Part shown: positions 46,457 through 54,492 of the stretch, one piece after another
Layout of the letters: each line of letters starts with the position of its first letter
How positions within the stretch are numbered: the first letter of the stretch is position 1
Notes under the pieces: model-generated
What the model saw: the letters and a program-made list of their open reading frames with translations, nothing else
Database searches by the model: none
What the model was told of the DNA's origin: nothing
From: Algibacter sp. L3A6
Lineage (GTDB): Bacteria > Bacteroidota > Bacteroidia > Flavobacteriales > Flavobacteriaceae
Direction: 5' to 3'
Length of the DNA stretch: 64,000 nt
Assembly (NCBI RefSeq): GCF_009796825.1
Contig: NZ_CP047030.1
Location: forward strand, 496,001-560,000
Made by a program: the position numbers and the translations under genes

Positions 46457-47632
46457 ATGAAAAGAAATAAAATATTAGCCGGTATTTTTTGTGCCGCTAT
46501 ACTTTCTTCATGTAATCAAAAAGAAGACATAAAATCTATTGTTGTTAAAAACACTTTAGATTTTGAAAAAACTTTTGAAACTGTTGAATTATCAAAAGCA
46601 TTTTTAAACGTTACCGATCTTACAACGGTCGGAGTTCGTGATGCCAAAGATGGAACTTTACAAGTAACGCAAACGGTAGATAATGATGGCGACGGCACAA
46701 TGGACGAGATTTTATTTCAACCTAAAATAGCTGCAAATTCAGAAAAAACGTTTGAAATTGTTACCATTACAGAAGCCGAACAACCAAAAGCTGAAGAACT
46801 TTGTTATTCTCGTTTTGTACCAGAACGCACAGACGATTATACTTGGGAAAACAATAAAGTAGCCTTCCGTGTTTATGGGCCTGTTGCTCAAAAAATGGTT
46901 GAAGATGGTACACCTGGAGGCACACTTTCTAGTGGTGTAGATGCTTGGTTAAAAAAAGTAGAATATCCAATTATCAACAACTGGTATAAAAAGAATGAGG
47001 AACGTCCTGGCGCTTATCACGAAGCTTCACCAGAAGGTCGCGATAATTTCCATGTAGGTGTTAGTAGAGGTGTTGGTGGTATTGCTGTAAAAGCAGATAC
47101 TACTTACTATTTCTCTAAAAACTACACACAATGGCGCACCATTACTACGGGGCCACTTAGAACTAGTTTTTACTTAGAATATGCAAATTGGGATGCTAAC
47201 GGCAAGTTGATAAAAGAATCTAAAACTATTAATTTAGATTTAGGAAACAACTTCTCGAAATTCACAACAAGCATTGAAGGAGCCGATACTATTTATGCTG
47301 GCTTAACGCTACATGAAAAAGATGGTATAGTTACCGGAAGTGATGATAATGGATGGGTTAGTTACTGGCAACCACATTTTGAAACCGAATTGGCAACTGC
47401 CATTGTAGCACCTAAAGATACATTTTTAGGTTACGAAACTTATGATACCGAACAAACGGATTTAAGTAACGCTTACGCGGAATTAAAAGTAACTAATAAC
47501 GAAGTAGTTTATTACGCTGGATTTACTTGGAGCGAAAGCAACCAATTTAAAAACAGCCAAGAATGGGAAGCATATTTAGATATGTTTTCTAAACAAATTA
47601 ACACTCCTTTAGAAGTGGTTTTGAATAAATAA
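46457..47632 (+). CDS. DUF4861 lipoprotein
   Basis: A 391-residue lipoprotein of the DUF4861 family, function unknown. The signal peptide (ILAGIFCAAILSSCNQKED) has a lipobox Cys at about residue 19. The body includes FRVYGPVAQKMVEDGTPGG, EASPEGRDNFHVGVSRGVGG and GPLRTSFYLEYANWDANGK, patterns typical of the family, and looks beta-rich. DUF4861 genes are commonly found with kduI/kduD and uronate-cleaving enzymes in Bacteroidota, and here it follows kduD by 16 bases as the third gene of the operon. A catalytic role on uronic-acid oligosaccharides in the periplasm is possible but unproven. Confidence 0.82.
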   Translation: MKRNKILAGIFCAAILSSCNQKEDIKSIVVKNTLDFEKTFETVELSKAFLNVTDLTTVGVRDAKDGTLQVTQTVDNDGDGTMDEILFQPKIAANSEKTFEIVTITEAEQPKAEELCYSRFVPERTDDYTWENNKVAFRVYGPVAQKMVEDGTPGGTLSSGVDAWLKKVEYPIINNWYKKNEERPGAYHEASPEGRDNFHVGVSRGVGGIAVKADTTYYFSKNYTQWRTITTGPLRTSFYLEYANWDANGKLIKESKTINLDLGNNFSKFTTSIEGADTIYAGLTLHEKDGIVTGSDDNGWVSYWQPHFETELATAIVAPKDTFLGYETYDTEQTDLSNAYAELKVTNNEVVYYAGFTWSESNQFKNSQEWEAYLDMFSKQINTPLEVVLNK

Positions 47633-47661
47633 ATTCAACACTATTTCTAAATCATTTTATT

Positions 47662-47717
47662 AAAGTGATTGTTTCTACTCTTTTATTAAAAGAATGAAAC
47701 AATCACTTTTTTTTATG
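47662..47717. terminator. Bidirectional terminator between the DUF4861 and symporter genes
   Basis: A 14-bp perfect stem (AAAGTGATTGTTTC at 47662-47675, complement at 47696-47709) enclosing a second small stem (CTTTT and AAAAG, 47680-47692). The plus strand continues with eight T. It lies in the 80-base gap between two convergent genes; its right edge overlaps the symporter stop, so it may serve both. Confidence 0.82.
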
Positions 47718-49293
47718 AAGCATTTCCTAATAAAATATAAATAGCTACCGTTACTACGCAAAGCATAATAGCCATTGGTTTTGTATACTTCCAAGTTTTC
47801 ATTTCTACAAACACAATATTGTCTTGCTGCATTTCTTGGGTTGGTGGATAAAAGTAAGATACCGCAAACATCACTACCAGATTTAAAACAAACTCTATTC
47901 CCCAAATATGCACAAAATGAATATCTACTTTAAAGATAAACGTTGTTAGAATATAAAATATTAAGCCTACAAACAAAGCCACCTTTGCTCCCATAGCCGA
48001 AATACTCTTCAGAAAAAAACCAGCTAACATAATAGACGCAATCGGGATAAAGAAAATACCATTAAGTTGTTGCAATAATTGATACAAACCATCTGGTGCA
48101 TTGGCAACCATTGGCGCTACCAAAATTGCGAAAATTGCTAATATTAAAGAGGTAAGCTTTCCTACTTTTACTAGTTTTCTATCACTACAGTTTTTACCAA
48201 AATGACGCTTAAAAACATCAATACTAAAAATAGTAGCCGCACTATTTAAAACACTATTAAAGGTACTTAAAACAGCTCCCATAACAATAGCAGCAAATAT
48301 ACCTACTAGGCCTACTGGCAATACTTTTTTAATTAATTCTGGGTAAATCATATCTTGGTTTTCATGCATAGAATCTCCAAAATAATAAAACCCAATAACG
48401 CCTGGTAGAATAATGATAATGGGCACTAAAATTTTCAAAACACCTGTGTATAAAAGTCCTTTTTGGGCTTCAACTAAATTCTTCGCCCCTAAGGCACGCT
48501 GAATTATAGTTTGATTCATACTCCAAAAATATAGCTGATTGATAATTAATCCAGTAAACAACACTTCGAATGGTAAAACCGAATCTTTAGCACCAATTAC
48601 ATTAAATTTTTCTGGACTATGGTTATAGACCTTAGTTAATCCTGCTAATGGATTCCCATCACCAATACTAACTAAAGCAATTAACGGAATGGCCAAACCT
48701 CCTATAAGCAGTCCATAACCATTAATAGTATCAGAAACCGCTACAGCTTTTAAACCACCAAAAATGGCATAAATAGAACCTAAAATCCCTACAGCAACTA
48801 CAGTGATCCAAAGGCCTTCTTTTTTAGAAACTTCTAATACTTCCGATACGTTAAAAATACTTTCTAAATTTATAGCGCCTGTATACAAAACTATAGGTAA
48901 CAAGGTTACAATAAAGGAGATCATTAAAAACAATGCGACTAAAGTTCTCGTGGTACTGTCAAATCTTTTTTCTAAATATTCGGGTATGGTTGTTAAGCCC
49001 ATTTTTAAATATTTGGGCACAAAATAAATGGCTGCAACCACTAAGGCTAAAGCCGAAGTTACTTCCCAAGCAATTATAATAAATCCATTTTTATATGATG
49101 AACCATTCATACCTATCAAATGCTCTGTTGAGATATTAGTAAGCAACATAGAACCCGCAATAACGACTCCTGTTAGGCTTCTTCCGCCTAGGAAATAGCC
49201 ATCTTTTGAGTTTAATTTTTCTTTCCGAAGTTTATACCAAGAATAAAAGGCAACAAAGAGTGTAAAGCCTATAAACGTAAGCGCAGTATACAT
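47713..49293 (-). CDS. Sodium/solute symporter (SSS/SGLT family)
   Basis: A 526-residue inner-membrane transporter of the SSS (SLC5-like) family with about 13-14 helices. The start TALTFIGFTLFVAFYSWY is followed by the family motifs GYFLGGRSLTGVVIAGSML, NISTEHLIGMNGSSYKNGF and TIPEYLEKRFDSTTRT, and QLYFWSMNQTIIQRALGAKN, which match the sugar-transporting SGLT branch. The gene lies 157 bases behind the inositol oxygenase on the same strand, with a hairpin between. That neighbourhood makes myo-inositol or a glucuronide-type monosaccharide a reasonable cargo guess, since animal SMITs belong to the same family; sequence alone does not fix the substrate. Confidence 0.92.
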   Translation of the reverse strand: MYTALTFIGFTLFVAFYSWYKLRKEKLNSKDGYFLGGRSLTGVVIAGSMLLTNISTEHLIGMNGSSYKNGFIIIAWEVTSALALVVAAIYFVPKYLKMGLTTIPEYLEKRFDSTTRTLVALFLMISFIVTLLPIVLYTGAINLESIFNVSEVLEVSKKEGLWITVVAVGILGSIYAIFGGLKAVAVSDTINGYGLLIGGLAIPLIALVSIGDGNPLAGLTKVYNHSPEKFNVIGAKDSVLPFEVLFTGLIINQLYFWSMNQTIIQRALGAKNLVEAQKGLLYTGVLKILVPIIIILPGVIGFYYFGDSMHENQDMIYPELIKKVLPVGLVGIFAAIVMGAVLSTFNSVLNSAATIFSIDVFKRHFGKNCSDRKLVKVGKLTSLILAIFAILVAPMVANAPDGLYQLLQQLNGIFFIPIASIMLAGFFLKSISAMGAKVALFVGLIFYILTTFIFKVDIHFVHIWGIEFVLNLVVMFAVSYFYPPTQEMQQDNIVFVEMKTWKYTKPMAIMLCVVTVAIYILLGNAS

Positions 49294-49402
49294 AAAGTTA
49301 GTTTAGTGGTTAGTTGGTGTTGAAGTTTAACAAGCGCTAATTTCAACAAAAATTAATTTGCCAAATTATTGATGCATTATCACAATTCGACAAATTAATT
49401 AT

Positions 49403-49426
49403 AAACGCTAATCTCACTTAGCGTTT
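49403..49426 (-). terminator. Hairpin between inositol oxygenase and symporter genes
   Basis: AAACGCTAA (49403-49411) pairs perfectly with TTAGCGTTT (49418-49426) around a 6-base loop. On the minus strand it starts 25 bases after the oxygenase stop but is followed by only a mixed A/T stretch, not a real T run. It may be a weak terminator that lets some transcription continue into the symporter, or an mRNA-stabilising element. Confidence 0.45.
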
Positions 49427-49450
49427 GGTTGGTTTTAGTTTTAAAAGTTA

Positions 49451-50329
49451 CTAGAACTTTAAGGTCTCGGGTAAATATTTTGATACCAAATCTTTATAAT
49501 ATGGTAAAAGTTCTTCTGCATTTGGCGGCACAGGTGCTTTAGAATACAAATCGTATGGGTTAAATGCTTTTACCCATTCAAACATTTCAACATCTTTTTC
49601 ATTCATTAAATGCGTATAATCATTCTCTCTATGTTGCGAGTAAAATGAATGATAGCGTATAATATATAATGCAGGATCTGGCAGATAGTCTTTCATTATT
49701 TGATACAAATACTCGTCATGTCCCCAACTCATTTTTACGTTATCCAATCCGCAATTAGGCGAATACACACCGTATTTAGTATTGTAACGCGTATCTGTAT
49801 AATCTGGATTTGCTTTAAAAAATTCTGGATAAACAATTTTATCTGAATATGCACAACCTACTGGAAACGTATCGCCAACAACTGCCCATTGAGGTTCTCC
49901 AAAAAGACATAGAATTTTACCCAAATCGTGAATAAAACCTGTAAGCACAAACCAATCGGGATGACCATCGGCTCTAATAGCTTCTGAGGTTTGTAAAAGG
50001 TGTTGTAATTGATCTAAATCGATATCAGGATCACTATCATCAACCAAAGTATTAAAAAAATCTACGGCACCCCAAATAGACATTTCCTTTCTATCGAACT
50101 TTAAAAACTCAGCTTCCTTCTTACAAACAAAGTCGTAAGTTTGAAGTTCGTGATTAATTTTATAAAATTCGCGTACGGTATCTAATCTCTCAGAATCTAC
50201 ATAATTCCTAAATGCTTCTTTCTCTTTTTTAGGTTCTTCCGGATCGGGATATCTATCTATTAAGTTCTCTTCCCAATCGTCAATATTCTCCATTGGATTT
50301 TGGAGATTTTTGTTCAAAGATTCTTTCAT
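49451..50329 (-). CDS. miox: myo-Inositol oxygenase (MIOX)
   Basis: A 292-residue cytoplasmic di-iron oxygenase converting myo-inositol and O2 to D-glucuronate. The match to the animal/plant MIOX family is unusually full: SDPDIDLDQLQHLLQTSEAI, GHPDW (His123), IHDLGK (His134 and Asp135), the stretch GEPQWAVVGDTFPVGC, MSWGHDEYLYQ (His204), IRYHSFY (His227) and NPYDLYSK (Asp260). These are all six iron ligands, and the lysine of HDLGK is also kept. The C-terminus ends where the animal proteins end. It lies between HTCS 2 and a sugar-type sodium symporter, with its own repeat-bearing promoter candidate. In this context it would feed glucuronate into the same pool as the GH115 enzyme. Confidence 0.96.
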   Translation of the reverse strand: MKESLNKNLQNPMENIDDWEENLIDRYPDPEEPKKEKEAFRNYVDSERLDTVREFYKINHELQTYDFVCKKEAEFLKFDRKEMSIWGAVDFFNTLVDDSDPDIDLDQLQHLLQTSEAIRADGHPDWFVLTGFIHDLGKILCLFGEPQWAVVGDTFPVGCAYSDKIVYPEFFKANPDYTDTRYNTKYGVYSPNCGLDNVKMSWGHDEYLYQIMKDYLPDPALYIIRYHSFYSQHRENDYTHLMNEKDVEMFEWVKAFNPYDLYSKAPVPPNAEELLPYYKDLVSKYLPETLKF

Positions 50330-50369
50330 TGCTATAATGTGAATTAGTTTAATTTTCTAATCGCAATTT

Positions 50370-50400
50370 AAAAGATAATGAATGGATTTAAATGGATTTA
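50370..50400 (-). promoter_or_regulatory. Candidate promoter with 10-bp tandem repeat before inositol oxygenase
   Basis: AATGGATTTA occurs twice in direct succession (50381-50390, 50391-50400). On the minus strand the repeat ends 3 bases upstream of TATCTTTT (50377-50370), seven of eight for TAnnTTTG, about 40 bases before the ATG. The repeat therefore overlaps the -33 region, as an activator site would. Weak, but the 106-base gap after HTCS 2 leaves room for a separate promoter. Confidence 0.35.
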
Positions 50401-50435
50401 TAAATCAAAAACATGGAGATATTAAAGCAAAAAGC

Positions 50436-53400
50436 CTATTTAAGCAGCTTACTTGGCGGATAACCAAATTGCTTTTTAAAGCAACGACTAAAGTACAACG
50501 GATCGTTAAACCCAACTAAATCAGTTACTTCCGACACATTATGTTTTTTCGTTTTAAGTAATTGTACCGATTTTTTTAAACGAATGGTTCTAATAAACTC
50601 ATTCGGAGCTAAATCTGTTAATTCTTTAATTTTTCGATACAATTTAGAAGAACTCACTCCTAATTCTTCACACAAAAAACTAGTGGTTAAATCGGGTTTA
50701 CTAATATTATCTTCTATCAGTTTGGAGATTTTCTCCATTAAAACTTCATCTACCGGCGAGTGCGTTAGCAAACCAATTTCGCTATCAGCATCATCAGAAA
50801 ATTTGGTTTTTAATTCCAATCTAGATTTTATAATGTTAACCATTATAGATTTTAATAACGACGGATCAAAAGGTTTTACCAAATACCCATCAGCACCAAC
50901 ATTATATCCTTTTACCTTGTCTTCATTTTCCGAAAGCGCAGTTAATAATATTACAGGAATATGACTTATAAACTCATCATTTTTAAGTTCTTCGCAAAAT
51001 TCAATACCATTTTTAACAGGCATCATAACATCGGCCACACATAATATAGGTTTTACTTGTCGACAAATCTGCAAACCTTCTTCCCCATTTTCTGCTTCGT
51101 AAACTTTATAATAGTTAGATAGGTAATCGATTAAATATTTTCGGAGTTCGGTATTATCTTCAACAACCAATATTTTCTCTTTAATTTCGGTATTTGTTGT
51201 TGTTTTTTTCAATGGAACCTTCGGAATTTGCTCCTGTTCTTCAATATTAGTCACAAATTCAAAAACTTCATTCTTACTGTAAAGTTCTCTACTTATTGGA
51301 ATTTCAAAAGAAAACACACTCCCTTTATTTGGCGTACTTTGCACAGAAATAGTGCCTTTATGCAAATCGACCAAAGCTTTAACAAGCGATAAACCAATAC
51401 CCGACCCCGTATTGTTTTCCTTACTATTTGTGGCTTGGTAAAAGCGCTTAAATATTTTTTCCTGACTTTTTTGCGGAATCCCAATACCATCATCACTAAC
51501 CTCAACCACTAAATAATCGCTACTATCACTTTTTAATCGCACAAATAAATCGACATGCCCATATTTATTGGTAAACTTAATAGCATTTGACAAAAGGTTG
51601 TATAAAATTTTATCATATTTATCACGATCAATCCAACCGAAAAGCACCTCGTTTTCCGAATTAAAATTAAGCTGAATTTCTTTATTATAAGCAAACTCCT
51701 TAAAGGAATCGAACGTGTTTTGTGTGTATTGCAAAATATCGGTACTCGATACTTTTAACTTTAATTCTCCCGTTTGTGCTTTTCTAAAATCGAGTACTTG
51801 GTTTACTAAATTTAAAAGTCGACTCGCATTTTGATGAATTAAGTGATAACGGCTTTTTTGATAGTCGCTACTATATTCCTTACTCTCTTCAATTAGTTGT
51901 TTTACCGGCCCAATAATTAGCGTTAAAGGTGTTCTTAACTCGTGAGATATGTTGGTGAAAAATCTTAATTTCTCATTGTTTAATTTAATATCACGCTCTC
52001 TATTTACCTTCTCGGTGACCAATTCTTGCTTTAAACGCATACGGTTTTTAAAATCGCGCCTCACAAAGTAAAGCACTAAACCTAAAAATAGAACAACCAA
52101 AAACAAAGCCTGATAGGTAAGCCAAAACGGTCGTCCTATTGTAATTTTGTACGATACAATTGGACTCCAGTGTCCATCGCTATTGCACGATTTCATTTTA
52201 AAAACATAATCGCCCGGGAATAAATTGGTGTATTGTACCGTTCGAGAATTACTATTTGTAGAAATCCATTTTTTATCGAAACCTTCTAACTGATACTCAA
52301 ACTTATTTAGTTTTTCATTAGCATAAGAAGGTGAAGAAAACTCAAGTGAAAAATTCCTGTTATTATAATTTAAATCAATACTTTTTATTTGATTAAAATC
52401 TTCTTTTAGCGGGATTTCCTTATTGATTTCCATGCCCGGAACCAATATTTCATTCTGTATTTTAATTTCGGTTATTATAGGCTCAGGAGATAATTTATTC
52501 TCTTTAATCGTATAAGGCGAAAAATAAATAACTCCATTTTTTCCTCCCAAATAAATATTAGAATCTCTAAATTTATAAAATCCTCTAGAGCTAAAATAAT
52601 CTAATCTATTACCGCTATTTACGTGGTATATATTATAATCTAAACTACTAACATTTACTCTTGCAACACTGTTATTATTTACATTTAACCATAAATCGCC
52701 GTTGGTATCTACAAGTAAATCCGTTACCCATTTACCAGCTAATTCTTCAGGTTGATTTAAAGGATAAAAGTCATTTTTTTCATTATCAAAATAACAAATT
52801 CCATTACGCGTAGCTGCCCAAAGTTTACCCGATTTATCGAAAACAATATCACTCACATTATCGTGAGCTAAACCTTTTTCTGTATCTAAAGACGATTTAT
52901 AAATGGTTTGACTGCCATTTTTTGCATTGTATTTTACAGCGCCTGTTTCTGTTGCAAACCAAACAACATCATCTTCACCTTTTATAATCTCGTTAATCTC
53001 ACTACCGACTAATAATTTGGGCTGCTGAATACTTCCAGCAATATTTTCAGTATCTAAAATTAATGCACCCTCACCAAACGAGCCAACAACCAGCTTGTTA
53101 TTGCCTAAGTTTTCGAAAGTGACTATCGGAGATTCTTCAAAACCGATATATACCTCTTTTGAAGTCTTCTTTTCAAAATCGTAAATCAATATTTTACCAT
53201 TCCATAACCCACAATAGAACACTTTCCCGTCCGGGGAATAAATACTAGCAATATCTATTTGATCTATTTCTAAAGGTACGAAACGATCTTCTTTTGATAT
53301 GAAGAGCCCGTTATGTCGGGTAGCGACAATAATTTCATCGGTATATGTTTTAGAAAAACCACGGATTCTAGGGGCCTGATTCCCTATATATTCCGAAATA

Positions 53401-54470
53401 TCTTTGTTTAAATTAAATTGATTTTCATAAGGATCGTACTTATCCAAACCATCTTCGGTACCAATCCATAAAATTCCAGAAGCATCAAAATATAAGGCAG
53501 AAACCAAATTATCTACTAGAGATGTTTGATCTGTTAAAACAGAATAATACCGTTTAAAATCGCCTTGAGCAATGACCTCTAAACTATCGCAAACAATTAA
53601 ACCTCCAAGGGTAGCAACCCAATATTTGCCATCGGGACCTTGCACTACCGATAAAAAATAAGGTCCTAAAGCTTCTCTTGTTTCTTTGTTTTCAATATAT
53701 AAATTTTCAAACTTATCTAGAGTCTTGTCAAGTTTATAAAGTCCTTTTCTTGTCCCTACAAAAATATCGTTTTTGGCATCTTCATATATAAAATACACAT
53801 ACGGGTTAGTTTCTATAGAATTAGGTATAGGCAAAGAAAAAGTGCTTATTTGCTGGATATTGCCAACAGAATCTAAATTTATTTTTGCTATAGACGCTGT
53901 ACCGTAACTACCAATCCAGATATGACCTTCGGAGTCTTCAAAAATCTCTTTTACGTAATTAAAATCCGGGAGATTTACTTTCTCGAAACGTTCCTCGTCT
54001 GCATAAAACAAGAATACGCCATTGTCTTTTGTACCAACCCAAACACGATCGAAATTATCTACATAAATAGATCGAATTTCTTCGTCTTGTAAACTATTTG
54101 GGTTGTTCTCATCCTTTAAAAAAGTGGTAAATTTTTGAGTATCACAATCGAATAAAGTCAGTCCTTTTCGTGTACCAATCCAGATATTACGCTCTTTCTC
54201 ATCTAATTTTAAGGCTGTAATATCATTATCATTAATTTTATTTTCACCTTCAGAAGTACTTAAATAAGACTGAAACTCGTAACCATCAAATCTATTTAAT
54301 CCAGAAAAGGTACCAATCCATAAAAACCCACTTTTATCTTGAACCACATGGCGCACAGAATTATGAGACAACCCATCGTTATCATTATAATGTTCAAATT
54401 TGATGTTTTGAGCAAAACTGCATAAAACAAACAAAAAAGAAAGGGAAAATATAATAAAACGTTTAATCAT
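50436..54470 (-). CDS. Hybrid two-component system regulator 2 (HTCS)
   Basis: A 1344-residue HTCS. It has a signal peptide (FIIFSLSFLFVLCSFAQ), Reg_prop beta-propeller blades from QDKSGFLWIGTFSGLNRFDG to about residue 650, a Y_Y_Y domain (about 690-760), a single membrane helix (LTYQALFLVVLFLGLVLYFV, about 770-790), a kinase with the phospho-acceptor His in ISHELRTPLTL (about 843) and ATPase boxes (NLLSNAIKFT, GSGIGLSL), a receiver (Asp in CVADVMMPVKNGIEF, about 1146) and a C-terminal AraC HTH. It differs widely from HTCS 1. It sits inside the hydrolase cluster, 23 bases after the metallophosphoesterase gene, so it is probably co-expressed with the enzymes it controls. Confidence 0.95.
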   Translation of the reverse strand: MIKRFIIFSLSFLFVLCSFAQNIKFEHYNDNDGLSHNSVRHVVQDKSGFLWIGTFSGLNRFDGYEFQSYLSTSEGENKINDNDITALKLDEKERNIWIGTRKGLTLFDCDTQKFTTFLKDENNPNSLQDEEIRSIYVDNFDRVWVGTKDNGVFLFYADEERFEKVNLPDFNYVKEIFEDSEGHIWIGSYGTASIAKINLDSVGNIQQISTFSLPIPNSIETNPYVYFIYEDAKNDIFVGTRKGLYKLDKTLDKFENLYIENKETREALGPYFLSVVQGPDGKYWVATLGGLIVCDSLEVIAQGDFKRYYSVLTDQTSLVDNLVSALYFDASGILWIGTEDGLDKYDPYENQFNLNKDISEYIGNQAPRIRGFSKTYTDEIIVATRHNGLFISKEDRFVPLEIDQIDIASIYSPDGKVFYCGLWNGKILIYDFEKKTSKEVYIGFEESPIVTFENLGNNKLVVGSFGEGALILDTENIAGSIQQPKLLVGSEINEIIKGEDDVVWFATETGAVKYNAKNGSQTIYKSSLDTEKGLAHDNVSDIVFDKSGKLWAATRNGICYFDNEKNDFYPLNQPEELAGKWVTDLLVDTNGDLWLNVNNNSVARVNVSSLDYNIYHVNSGNRLDYFSSRGFYKFRDSNIYLGGKNGVIYFSPYTIKENKLSPEPIITEIKIQNEILVPGMEINKEIPLKEDFNQIKSIDLNYNNRNFSLEFSSPSYANEKLNKFEYQLEGFDKKWISTNSNSRTVQYTNLFPGDYVFKMKSCNSDGHWSPIVSYKITIGRPFWLTYQALFLVVLFLGLVLYFVRRDFKNRMRLKQELVTEKVNRERDIKLNNEKLRFFTNISHELRTPLTLIIGPVKQLIEESKEYSSDYQKSRYHLIHQNASRLLNLVNQVLDFRKAQTGELKLKVSSTDILQYTQNTFDSFKEFAYNKEIQLNFNSENEVLFGWIDRDKYDKILYNLLSNAIKFTNKYGHVDLFVRLKSDSSDYLVVEVSDDGIGIPQKSQEKIFKRFYQATNSKENNTGSGIGLSLVKALVDLHKGTISVQSTPNKGSVFSFEIPISRELYSKNEVFEFVTNIEEQEQIPKVPLKKTTTNTEIKEKILVVEDNTELRKYLIDYLSNYYKVYEAENGEEGLQICRQVKPILCVADVMMPVKNGIEFCEELKNDEFISHIPVILLTALSENEDKVKGYNVGADGYLVKPFDPSLLKSIMVNIIKSRLELKTKFSDDADSEIGLLTHSPVDEVLMEKISKLIEDNISKPDLTTSFLCEELGVSSSKLYRKIKELTDLAPNEFIRTIRLKKSVQLLKTKKHNVSEVTDLVGFNDPLYFSRCFKKQFGYPPSKLLK

Positions 54471-54492
54471 TAAATGGGTATTGTTTTAAGAT

